A DNA stretch of 64,000 bases from assembly GCF_010501015.1 (NCBI RefSeq), contig NZ_QVML01000007.1, positions 131,772-195,771 of the forward strand. The letters run 5' to 3'. Shown here piece after piece: positions 1 to 7,889 of the stretch. This DNA is from Bacteroides sp. 214. Lineage in GTDB: Bacteria > Bacteroidota > Bacteroidia > Bacteroidales > Bacteroidaceae. Below the pieces are notes generated by a model. It saw nothing but the letters and a program-made list of their open reading frames with translations. It had not been told where the DNA came from and did not search any database. A program made the position numbers and the translations under genes. Position 1 is the stretch's first letter. Each line of letters begins with the position of its first letter.

Positions 1-502
1 AGGGTGGAATCTTGAATTGCCAGGTGTCAATTAGAAAATTCATAACTTCTAATCCACCATATACGCGATCTTTTAAACTATGGTGGTGATAGTCCATTTG
101 AAAAGAAGACCCTTGATGTTCATTGATAACCTCTGCGTTAAAGAATACAAAGTCAAGATTATCTTTTTCACATTTGTTATAGCATTCTTCTAGCGTGTTT
201 AAGTCCAAAAAGTCATCGCTGTCCATAAAATAGAGATACTTCCCGGTTGCTTGCGCTATACCTGTGTTTCGCGCTACCGATTGCCCTTGATTTAGTTGGT
301 TGTAGATTTGTATCCTATTATCATCTTTCGCTAGCATCTGAATAATAGCCAAGCTGTCATCTGTAGAGCCATCGTTTATAATTATAATTTCAAGTTCTAG
401 GAGAGATTGCTTCATTACACATTCAACAGCTTGCCTAACATATTCTTGCGTGTTATATACAGGAATAATGACACTTACTTTTGGTTGTATTGACTGCTGC
501 AT
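1..502 (-). CDS. Family 2 glycosyltransferase, 3' end outside window
   Basis: Reading the minus strand from an ATG at 502 gives an open frame of 167 codons that runs off the left edge, so the C-terminus is missing. The N-terminus has the GT-A fold pattern of family 2 glycosyltransferases: a VSVIIPVYN strand, then INDGSTDDS, then YFMDSDDF, whose DSDD is the metal/nucleotide-sugar DxD motif. Such enzymes add a sugar from an activated donor to a lipid-linked glycan at the inner face of the inner membrane. It is the last visible gene of the left polysaccharide locus and lies 21 bp after the GT4 gene, probably in the same operon. Donor and acceptor cannot be read from sequence. Confidence 0.88.
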   Translation of the reverse strand, partial: MQQSIQPKVSVIIPVYNTQEYVRQAVECVMKQSLLELEIIIINDGSTDDSLAIIQMLAKDDNRIQIYNQLNQGQSVARNTGIAQATGKYLYFMDSDDFLDLNTLEECYNKCEKDNLDFVFFNAEVINEHQGSSFQMDYHHHSLKDRVYGGLEVMNFLIDTWQFKIPP

Positions 503-523
503 TTAACTATTTATATAATATGG

Positions 524-1642
524 TTAAACTTTTAGGTTAGAGTAGATGTTTAATAGAGATTCTGCACTTTTTCTCCAAGAAAACTCCTTAGCACGAGATA
601 ATCCATAGGCAACATACTGCTCATATTTTTCATTGTTAGTTTCAAGCATTAATAGCTTTTCTGCAATTTCTTCCGGTTTATATGGATCAACAAGAAGAGC
701 CCCTTCTCCTGCAACTTCAGGCATGGCTGATGTGTTGCCCGCTATGATTGGTGTACCACATGCCATCGCTTCAATCATTGGTATCCCAAAACTTTCTCGT
801 AAAGAGGGGTACAAAAAAGCAAATGAGCCATTGTAAATGGCAACCAAATCGGTATTAGCAATATAACCTGGATAATGGAGGAAAGATTTAATCTCTTCAA
901 TATTCTCTTCCTTTAAGATTGTATCTATAAAATCTTCTTTAAGGTCGGCTATCAATAACGGACGCTTCTTTTCAGATGATTTTAAGTATATGCTATAGGC
1001 TTTTAAAACACGAGGAGAGTTCTTTTTGGGGTCGGTATTGCCCAGAAAGAATAAAAAGTCATCATCAGGAATATATTTTTTAGTAATCTCAGGTTGTTTC
1101 TCTTGCTGTTTAAAATGTGTATTGTAACCATTGTAAACACTAACAACTTGCTCTTTTGAGAGATTCAATGATGAACAAATTCTATTTCTTTCAAAATTAG
1201 AAACAGTTATAATTGTTTTGCATTTTGGGAGAATTTTAGGTACAACCAACTTACGGTAATACCAGCCCATTTCCTGATAAAAAGATTTACTGCTTGATTG
1301 CCTTTTCTCTAGAAAAATAATATCGTGTAGTGTCAAAATTAGAGGGACAGGTGTATGAATAGGTGCTGTATTGCTAGTGCAATGCAACAAATCCAAATTA
1401 AGTTTTTTAATGGCATTTGGTAAACTTATTTGCTCCCATACCGGATAACTATAACTTTTCAATTCTACAATATGGAAATTTTTCGTCTCATTCAAACAAC
1501 GGTCTTCGCCTGGTGCAACAAAAATATAGTATTCGTTTGTTTTATCTATATTTTGTAATTCACGTATTGTCTCTAAAGCAACGAAATCCATTCCATGCTT
1601 ATTTCTTCGAAATATTCTTTGAGCCTCAATTCCTATTTTCAT
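524..1642 (-). CDS. Family 4 glycosyltransferase
   Basis: This 372-residue protein is full length for a GT4 (GT-B fold) transferase. The N-terminal half is the variable acceptor domain. The C-terminal half has the family signature: a FFLGNTDPKKN strand-loop opening the donor domain near residue 197, and FGIPMIEAMACGTP near residue 287, which holds the conserved Glu that contacts the nucleotide sugar. No signal peptide or strong membrane segment is seen, so it probably acts at the cytoplasmic face of the inner membrane. It lies 9 bp downstream of the GT2 gene ending at 1652. It likely adds one sugar of the repeat unit; which sugar is unknown. Confidence 0.9.
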   Translation of the reverse strand: MKIGIEAQRIFRRNKHGMDFVALETIRELQNIDKTNEYYIFVAPGEDRCLNETKNFHIVELKSYSYPVWEQISLPNAIKKLNLDLLHCTSNTAPIHTPVPLILTLHDIIFLEKRQSSSKSFYQEMGWYYRKLVVPKILPKCKTIITVSNFERNRICSSLNLSKEQVVSVYNGYNTHFKQQEKQPEITKKYIPDDDFLFFLGNTDPKKNSPRVLKAYSIYLKSSEKKRPLLIADLKEDFIDTILKEENIEEIKSFLHYPGYIANTDLVAIYNGSFAFLYPSLRESFGIPMIEAMACGTPIIAGNTSAMPEVAGEGALLVDPYKPEEIAEKLLMLETNNEKYEQYVAYGLSRAKEFSWRKSAESLLNIYSNLKV

Positions 1643-1651
1643 AAAGCAATT

Positions 1652-2548
1652 CTATTGGTTCTTATTTGGTAGTACAATAAACGCATAGATGCCTTTGATT
1701 GTTGCACTAATTAGTTTAAACTTACCTTTAATTAAATTTATCAGGATACTCTTTATTGGTGGGATTGTAACTTGGTACAAAACTGCTAGCCATTTCTGAA
1801 CACCTTCAAGATTTCTCCACGCATATAATAATCGATTCCGAGTTAAATAAAATGTGCGCAAAGGACTTTCTTGTCCTGTACTTTGGCTCTCTTTGTGAAA
1901 GACAGTCCAATCAGGTATATACCGCAATTGATAACCTGCTTTTGTAAATTGTCTACTCCAATCTAATTCTTCGTAGTAAAGAAAAAATATTTCAGGCATC
2001 ATTCCAACTCTATCAATAGCTTCACGTTTTATCATCATAGCTGCGCCATGTAGATAAGGAGTTGTGCATGGATGATTGAAGTCGGCTATATCCGGTTGTC
2101 CAAATCCTATTAAACTATTTCTTAAGGTAATATTGGATAAGGGAGTGTAGCCTGCAAATTGAATGTTTTGTGGAGGAAATGCAAATCTTATTTTAGGTGA
2201 AACTCCCGCGATAAGAGAGCTTTTTTCTAAGCAATCTATTAGAAAGATTATTTTATCATCTTCAATATAGGTGTCATTGTTTATGAAAAAAATATACTTT
2301 CCTTTAGCTTCATGTATTCCTATATTATTACCTCCGGAGAACCCAAGGTTCTTTTCGCTTCGTATTGTTATGATATTTGGGAAAAGTTCCTTTATTTTAA
2401 TTGATTCATCTACAATCGAAGCGTTATCAACAACAATAATTTCAAAGACAATGGATTTAATACAACTTTGTAAAGATTGAATTAATTCACATGTATCTTT
2501 GAAACCATTGTAGTTTACTGTAATAAATGATATTACTGGTCTATCCAT
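1652..2548 (-). CDS. Family 2 glycosyltransferase, rhamnosyltransferase-like
   Basis: The 298-residue protein starts with a typical GT2 strand (ISFITVNYNG) and has EIIVVDNAS, GFSGGNNIG and FFINNDTYIE, the last holding the donor/metal motif. The C-terminal part has HKESQSTG and FYLTRNRLLYAWR, an arrangement common in WbbL/RfbF-like rhamnosyltransferases of O-antigen and capsule loci. Its start codon overlaps the stop of the upstream polymerase gene as TAATG (2550-2546), so translation is probably coupled. Rhamnosyl specificity is only inferred from resemblance. Confidence 0.88.
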   Translation of the reverse strand: MDRPVISFITVNYNGFKDTCELIQSLQSCIKSIVFEIIVVDNASIVDESIKIKELFPNIITIRSEKNLGFSGGNNIGIHEAKGKYIFFINNDTYIEDDKIIFLIDCLEKSSLIAGVSPKIRFAFPPQNIQFAGYTPLSNITLRNSLIGFGQPDIADFNHPCTTPYLHGAAMMIKREAIDRVGMMPEIFFLYYEELDWSRQFTKAGYQLRYIPDWTVFHKESQSTGQESPLRTFYLTRNRLLYAWRNLEGVQKWLAVLYQVTIPPIKSILINLIKGKFKLISATIKGIYAFIVLPNKNQ

Positions 2549-4050
2549 TATACAGTTAAGCTATACTTCTTTTCCTCTGCATCTTCATTGCCTTCAATCA
2601 ATGCTTTATCATTCTTCTCTATATGAGGCGCTGCAAAGCAAAGTGCAAATCCGGTATAAAGAATAATCATATTAGGATATTGCATTACGTCATTTGCATA
2701 TGCAGCAACAAAGAATCCAAAGTTTACAGATAGCCAAGTTGCTATGACTCTTCTTAATCGTTTATTTGTAACTTTGAACATTAATAGCCAAGAACACCAA
2801 ACAAAGAGTAATCCGTGAATAATAATGTATAAGCTTAATCCAAAAGTGCCTGTGTCTGTCCAAACATTTACGAGCCATGAGTCTGGTGGAAGAGGCATAG
2901 ACTTGTCTGGATTATACCTTCCGGATTGCCCTCCGAGCCCTAATCCATACCCCATTGGCATATCAGCCATGTATTCTTTCATTGCCTCGCGGTTATCCAA
3001 ACGAACTTGAAATGAAGGGTCTCCTTGCGGAGTGAAAGCAGAACGCATTTTACGAATATATTGGTTGCTTTCTCCAACAGTAGTATATTTAAAGAAAGAA
3101 AATATCGCAACTAATACGAACAAACTCATAAAGAAGAGTTTCCAATTCTTAGACTGCAATACAAAATAGAGAAGCCCTGCTAGTGGAACAGCCATTGCTG
3201 TGCGTGTTCCAGATATAAACATTCCATATATAGCAGCCATGGCTACAATAGAAAAATAAATTCTTAACCATCTCTTTTCAACAAAAAAGAGGGACACACC
3301 AAATGTAAAGGCTGCCATTGCCATATGAACGCCAAAATTGGCGGCATCTGTAAAGAATGAAAAATATCGAATCCCAGACCATATAATATGAGTTCTTGCA
3401 GCTCCATACTCATAAAGGAAAGCTAATTCTCTAGCATTAAATCCATGACTTTTTTGCCAATACCCCTTAAAAGATGCTATAAGAACAAATATAGACCATA
3501 ATATTAATAACCACTCAATACTTTTATATTTGCGAATAGTGATTGGAACCAATATGGCACATAATGCAGGGTAAACATAATAATAGGTTATCGCTACATT
3601 CCAAGCTTGCTGTACAGTATTAGGGTTTCCTAACTCTGCAACACAATATAGCCCCCAAATACTAAAAAGTCCCAGCATTCCATTCCAACTGTTTTTCCAT
3701 GAGGTATTTCGATATACGCCAATCAAAATAAGCAACATCATCGCCACAATATTAAATACGAGAGTAACAGCACCAATCATTACTGCAGTGTAAGTACTTA
3801 GTAATAAGATTATAAAATGCGAGATAAATAACGCATAAAATATTCTTCTGTAATAAAGTATTGTGAAAATGAATACAACAAATGAAATGGGTAAAACTGC
3901 AAGTGCTACGGTATTTGTTATATTACCAGATGAAACAAACTTATATATTAGGAATAATCCGAAGATTACTCCTAATATAGTAATAATTTGTCCCTCTTTG
4001 GATGTATTTAGAGGAATGAGATTTTTAGAAAAAGCTTCTTTTTTACTCAT
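2548..4050 (-). CDS. O-antigen polymerase/ligase-like membrane protein
   Basis: The 500-residue protein is mostly hydrophobic, with about ten to twelve predicted membrane helices and one large periplasmic loop around residues 310-390, the layout of the Wzy/WaaL (O-antigen ligase) superfamily. It probably polymerises repeat units, or ligates the finished glycan, on the periplasmic side of the inner membrane. Sequence alone does not separate the two roles; the neighbouring chain-length regulator favours a polymerase. It overlaps the upstream gene by 8 bp (ATGAGTAA, 4050-4043), a sign of translational coupling. The C-terminal tail is short and charged. Confidence 0.82.
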   Translation of the reverse strand: MSKKEAFSKNLIPLNTSKEGQIITILGVIFGLFLIYKFVSSGNITNTVALAVLPISFVVFIFTILYYRRIFYALFISHFIILLLSTYTAVMIGAVTLVFNIVAMMLLILIGVYRNTSWKNSWNGMLGLFSIWGLYCVAELGNPNTVQQAWNVAITYYYVYPALCAILVPITIRKYKSIEWLLILWSIFVLIASFKGYWQKSHGFNARELAFLYEYGAARTHIIWSGIRYFSFFTDAANFGVHMAMAAFTFGVSLFFVEKRWLRIYFSIVAMAAIYGMFISGTRTAMAVPLAGLLYFVLQSKNWKLFFMSLFVLVAIFSFFKYTTVGESNQYIRKMRSAFTPQGDPSFQVRLDNREAMKEYMADMPMGYGLGLGGQSGRYNPDKSMPLPPDSWLVNVWTDTGTFGLSLYIIIHGLLFVWCSWLLMFKVTNKRLRRVIATWLSVNFGFFVAAYANDVMQYPNMIILYTGFALCFAAPHIEKNDKALIEGNEDAEEKKYSLTV

Positions 4051-6235
4051 GTTCTTCTCTTGAAATCACAGAATCCCTGTCTAAATGTTCGGTTAACCCT
4101 AATTGCGACAAACGATATCCTAACTTTCTGAAATAAGTTTCAGGAGGAAGCATACCTGTAAAGCTTTCAGTTGCCTCCATCGAAGCTTTATTCAGATAGA
4201 AATAGATTGGGGTATTAGTTTGCTGTTCCAATTTTTCTAAAACCAATTTGTCTGCACCCTTCCATGCACGGTCAGCACGTGCTACCATTAAGTTTAAGTT
4301 GGCTTCATCTAACAACTTACCAGAGATATTGTATTCCTTAAGATTAGGATATTCAACAATAAGAATATCTTCTTCTTTGGCAGGGTAGATGTCATGAATT
4401 GATTTTGCTAATAAATACTTAGGATCATTTACGTCAAAATCAGCATCCCAAGACACTCTACGCACTTTCATGCCAAGGCTATTCCAATATTCTTCCAAAT
4501 TTGTACTTAAGTACGATTTTCCATCGCCTGACTCTGTGCTTAGAAAGTTTACAATATAAGGAGTATTCTCTTTCTTATTAGTAAAAAATCCTAAAACAAT
4601 ATTACTAAGGAATTTAGTTCCGATAGAAATATATTCACTATTATAATTTTTATATTTAACTTTTGTTCTTCCTGGGAATGCTCCAAGTACTTTTAAACCA
4701 GTAATACGTTCTGCACGAATTCGATCACGTAAAGTATGGTCTAATATCTCAACAAGCAAGAAGAAGCCCAGGATAAATAAGAATGCAGCAACAAAAGCAA
4801 TGATTACAATTCTTGATCTACCAGTTGGCTCAGCAGAAATAGGAAACGCTGGAGGATTAAGTACTTTTAATGTAGCAGATGTCATCTCGAGGTTCTTCTT
4901 TCTCATTAAAGCAGCTTGATAACTTTCTAGCGTTGTCAAATAATTACGCTCAGTAAAACTGATTTGTCTTTCTTTTCGTTTGATTGTAGAACCAACTGGG
5001 GCATAAAAGACATACTTGTCATTTAGATCTTGACGACTTTTTTGAATAATCAAGAGGTCAGACTTTGCTTTTTCAAAAACTAGTAATTGTTCAAGCCATT
5101 GTTCTACAATATTTGTTCTTGAAATACCTTCTTTTGTATATTGATTCTCTACATATCTATCAGAAACTTGCGCTAGTTCTTCTTTTGCTATTTCTAATTT
5201 CTTTCTGTAGTCTGCAAGTTGTTCTGTTTCTCCATCACCAGCAAATGATTCTATTTCAGAAATCTTACTTGTAAGTACAGATACATTGTTCAAACTATTA
5301 ACAAATTGAGAATTTGTTTTCAAACTTTCAATATTAATATTCATTTGACGTTCTAGCTCATCCAATAATGCTCTAGATCCATTATATGCCATTAAAGCAC
5401 TTTGCTCACTTAGTTCAAATGTAGCATTGATTGAAGCTATCTCTTTGGTCTCATCATAGTAATTAATAACACGCTTCTCAATATTATAACGAGTCAATGA
5501 ATCTTCTGCTAAGCGCAACTCATGTCCAACTCTATCTAACTCAGCCCTGAAGAATTCAATAACTTTGTCTGTTTCTCCATAGCGTATTGCATTATATTCA
5601 TTGACAAATTCTTCCATTAAAATAGCTATAGTGTTATAGGCTATACCTGGGTCATTAGCAGTGTAAGAAACCTCCAATAAATCGCTATTCCCTTTTCTGC
5701 TTATTTTGATGGACTTTAACGATTGATAACTATAGTGTCTATGATTCCAGTAAAACAAACCATATATATAGTTATCCCATACAGGCTCTTCGTAGCTTAA
5801 CATATTCTCAACAGTTCTTTCCTCACTATTTTTGTCTATTAATGCTAGAAGGGCTTTCCCATCTTTACTGTTCTTTGTGTGATTGTAAATATCCCTAAAG
5901 CTATTGGCTGTAAGGTATCTGTTATCTTTTTCTAAATTACCATTAATCATATTACGTGCATATAGTCTATATGATACATGCTTAAGCGTATTTTCTGACT
6001 TCATGATATTAACCAAATTGTCAATGGCATTGTTGGTTGCCGCCCAATCTAATCCAGAGTTTCCTTCAATAGTATAACCAGAAATTATTCCGGTATATAC
6101 TGTTGCTTCAACCCTATATGCCCGTCCTAGATTTTTAGTGGCATAAATAACCGCTAATGTTATAATGCATGTTCCTAGTAGTAACCACCAGCGAATTCTA
6201 TATAAAAATCGACAGAAATAAAGTATATAATCCAT
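4043..6235 (-). CDS. Polysaccharide co-polymerase fused to a BY-kinase-like ATPase domain
   Basis: This 730-residue protein has the Wzz/Wzc layout: a membrane helix near residues 15-33, a long periplasmic region with coiled-coil stretches to about 470, a second helix near 472-495 preceded by a proline-rich NPPAFPISAEP segment, then a cytoplasmic P-loop domain. That domain keeps a Walker A (SGDGKS, about 569-574) and an A' motif (WDADFD, about 596-601). The Walker B aspartate is replaced by glutamate (ILIVEYP, near 628), and the tail lacks the tyrosine cluster that classical Wzc-type kinases autophosphorylate. It likely controls chain length and export. Kinase activity is doubtful, while ATP binding is possible. 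It is followed directly by the polymerase gene. Confidence 0.85.
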   Translation of the reverse strand: MDYILYFCRFLYRIRWWLLLGTCIITLAVIYATKNLGRAYRVEATVYTGIISGYTIEGNSGLDWAATNNAIDNLVNIMKSENTLKHVSYRLYARNMINGNLEKDNRYLTANSFRDIYNHTKNSKDGKALLALIDKNSEERTVENMLSYEEPVWDNYIYGLFYWNHRHYSYQSLKSIKISRKGNSDLLEVSYTANDPGIAYNTIAILMEEFVNEYNAIRYGETDKVIEFFRAELDRVGHELRLAEDSLTRYNIEKRVINYYDETKEIASINATFELSEQSALMAYNGSRALLDELERQMNINIESLKTNSQFVNSLNNVSVLTSKISEIESFAGDGETEQLADYRKKLEIAKEELAQVSDRYVENQYTKEGISRTNIVEQWLEQLLVFEKAKSDLLIIQKSRQDLNDKYVFYAPVGSTIKRKERQISFTERNYLTTLESYQAALMRKKNLEMTSATLKVLNPPAFPISAEPTGRSRIVIIAFVAAFLFILGFFLLVEILDHTLRDRIRAERITGLKVLGAFPGRTKVKYKNYNSEYISIGTKFLSNIVLGFFTNKKENTPYIVNFLSTESGDGKSYLSTNLEEYWNSLGMKVRRVSWDADFDVNDPKYLLAKSIHDIYPAKEEDILIVEYPNLKEYNISGKLLDEANLNLMVARADRAWKGADKLVLEKLEQQTNTPIYFYLNKASMEATESFTGMLPPETYFRKLGYRLSQLGLTEHLDRDSVISREEHE

Positions 6236-6259
6236 AATTGTATTGTTTAATCGTAATTA

Positions 6260-7024
6260 CTATTTGTTTATAATGGGGGTATTTGTTAGTATTTCCAACA
6301 TCATAATGCTTTTTGTGAGTAAAGACTTACTCCCTTCGTACCTTTCAATAGTTAAAGATTGTTTTTCTTTTTCTAAAGCTAGGGCGTCAGAGCCCGTGAG
6401 TCCATTAGCGAAATTGCGTTCGGTATGACGATATTGAATGTTTGCAAGAACTACTGCCTCTGCCCTGATTTTTACTATTGTTAGTTGAGACTGTGCTGAT
6501 AGGTATAAATCTAGAATTTCTTGCTTTAATGCTTGATATTGAATTTCACGCTGAAGCTCTGTCATTTTCAATGTTAACTTTTGGCGTTTTATGCGAGGCC
6601 CATAATCAAAAAAATCGCTCAAAGGTATAGAAAGTCCAGCGCCAATAGTATAACCTGTTTGTTCGTTTTCAGTATACGAATACACAATCGGTTGATAAAC
6701 ATCGCTAAATGTAGCATCATTTTGGAAATTACCCCATTGCCAACTAGCTCTTATGCTAAACCAACTTAGAAAATGTCTTTTTTCTTTCGCTAATAGACTT
6801 TTCTCAACTAAGACTTGAACCTCTGCCAATTCATAAGCAGGTGCTGTCTTTGCATTCTCAAATAAAACATCCAATGGGGGTAGTGATAAACTAGAATAAT
6901 ACGTAGCTTCCGCATCGACCGGAATTTGCGTACCACCTATTTCCTGTGCCCTCAAAGAGGAATGGCCCCCGCATACTAGCAGAAGCACCAAAATTAACCA
7001 CAATTTGTTGTACATTCGATTCAT
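6260..7024 (-). CDS. Short TolC-like outer-membrane protein
   Basis: I start this at the ATG at 7024 (254 residues). An upstream ATG at 7075 lies beyond the -7 promoter box at 7061-7054 and would place hydrophobic residues before an otherwise normal signal peptide. From 7024 the protein opens with a clear Sec signal ending in LRAQ. The body has alternating amphipathic helices and a beta stretch (TIGAGLSIPLSDFFDYG), as in one structural repeat of TolC-family proteins. TolC proteins usually have about 400-480 residues in two repeats, so this is about half length. It is the first gene of the left polysaccharide operon and may be an outer-membrane or periplasmic export component. Confidence 0.7.
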   Translation of the reverse strand: MNRMYNKLWLILVLLLVCGGHSSLRAQEIGGTQIPVDAEATYYSSLSLPPLDVLFENAKTAPAYELAEVQVLVEKSLLAKEKRHFLSWFSIRASWQWGNFQNDATFSDVYQPIVYSYTENEQTGYTIGAGLSIPLSDFFDYGPRIKRQKLTLKMTELQREIQYQALKQEILDLYLSAQSQLTIVKIRAEAVVLANIQYRHTERNFANGLTGSDALALEKEKQSLTIERYEGSKSLLTKSIMMLEILTNTPIINK

Positions 7025-7053
7025 ATATATTGTAATTATTATGTTACATAATG

Positions 7054-7061
7054 CAAATATA
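7054..7061 (-). promoter_or_regulatory. Bacteroidetes -7 box for the left polysaccharide operon
   Basis: Read on the minus strand, 7061-7054 is TATATTTG, an exact fit to TAnnTTTG. It lies 29 bp before the ATG at 7024 and would drive the TolC-like gene and the polysaccharide genes after it. No good -33 TTTG was found at the usual distance. Confidence 0.5.
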
Positions 7062-7370
7062 AATATAAAAATCATACAACAAAGGATAGAATGCGTTTTT
7101 TTTCTGTTTTAATTGAAAATTTGAAACATTTTCTACCCTTTGAGCAGAATTTTGGGCAAAAGTAGCTCTTTTTGTTGTCTTATGAAAATTTTATATTTAT
7201 TTATTATGCACAAATTAATGTCAACATCGCTACTAAACCGCAAAAGAGAAAAAGCAGATGAAGAGAGTACTAAAGAAAAAATGAGCCAATGCTTGGCAAA
7301 ACTAAAAGCAGTCTATCGTGATTCTTCTGTTAAAATCACCAAAAACTATATATATAATTTCTTTTTTTAG

Positions 7371-7631
7371 CCTCTTTTCGAGAGAGGTTAACCTCTTCCA
7401 AAAAAGCTCAAAAAACGAAACTTTAAAGGAAACAAAGCGGGCGCCCGGGCGCGTTCTTATTATATTAGGAGGAAAAAAATGCCGAAAAAGAACCTCTTTT
7501 AACCTCTCGAAACCTCTACCTTCGTGTCTGTATTTTTTGATTTTTGAGGTTCAAAAAGGGGATTTTAGCCTCTTTTTGTTTAAAAATACGGACAAGAGGT
7601 GGGAGGTTAAAGAGAGGTTAATGAGAGGTTA
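7371..7631. repeat. Cluster of AGAGGTTA / TAACCTCT octamers
   Basis: This part of the spacer between the left polysaccharide operon and nqrA has many copies of one octamer in both orientations. A perfect palindrome AGAGGTTAACCTCT is at 7383-7396. AACCTCT recurs at 7491, 7501 and 7511 (10 bp steps). [AG]GAGGTTA recurs at 7602, 7613 and 7624 (11 bp steps). Single GAGGT or CCTCT cores lie between. A separate GC-rich palindrome GCGCCCGGGCGC is at 7441-7452. The helical-turn spacing suggests binding sites or a repeat array; the function is unknown. Confidence 0.7.
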
Positions 7632-7664
7632 GCTGCTAACAGTAGCGAAGAGCAAAAATGGTAA

Positions 7665-7742
7665 TGAGTTGCGGAGATAAAGCATTGAGTTATGGGGATA
7701 ATGCATTAAGTTATGAAAATAAAGCATTGAGTTATGAATATA
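7665..7742 (+). repeat. 21-bp tandem repeat, about 3.7 copies
   Basis: Units start at 7665, 7686, 7707 and 7728 and read as variants of TGAGTTATGGGGATAAAGCAT. The period is exactly 21 bp. The repeat is inside a short open frame of 28 codons from the ATG at 7664 to a TGA ending at 7750, which would encode a peptide with repeated KALSY heptads. Whether it is translated is not known. Confidence 0.8.
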
Positions 7743-7847
7743 TCTCCTGAAGTTTGTGTTGGAGGTGGTTTGGAGCGTTTATTTCTTATTAAAGAAAAAT
7801 TTCTTCAATAAAACACTTTTTACTCTATTATTCCAATTATTATTTCT

Positions 7848-7855
7848 TACTTTTG
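7848..7855 (+). promoter_or_regulatory. -7 box of the nqr operon
   Basis: TACTTTTG fits TAnnTTTG exactly and lies 34 bp before the nqrA ATG. There is no clear -33 TTTG. It is the only well-placed box before the six-gene nqr operon. Confidence 0.55.
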
Positions 7856-7889
7856 CGAGCAAATTAAAGAAACCATTATTTTTTATAAC

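Larger units (their letters stand above)
7062..7889. other. 828-bp divergent spacer without a supported gene
   Basis: The spacer separates the left polysaccharide operon (minus) from nqrA (plus). It holds the octamer cluster, the 21-bp tandem repeat, a GC-rich palindrome, and the nqrA promoter box. Short open frames at 7140-7370 and 7318-7632 exist, but they run through repeats and have no recognisable protein features, so I do not call them genes. Confidence 0.7.

Noticed and set aside
7025-7075. Upstream ATG for the TolC-like gene at 7075
   Set aside because: It lies beyond the -7 box at 7061-7054 and spoils the signal peptide that begins at 7024.
7140-7632. Two overlapping open frames of 76 and 104 codons before nqrA
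   Set aside because: They run through the AGAGGTTA repeats, lack protein-like composition and a family resemblance, and have no promoter or ribosome site of note.
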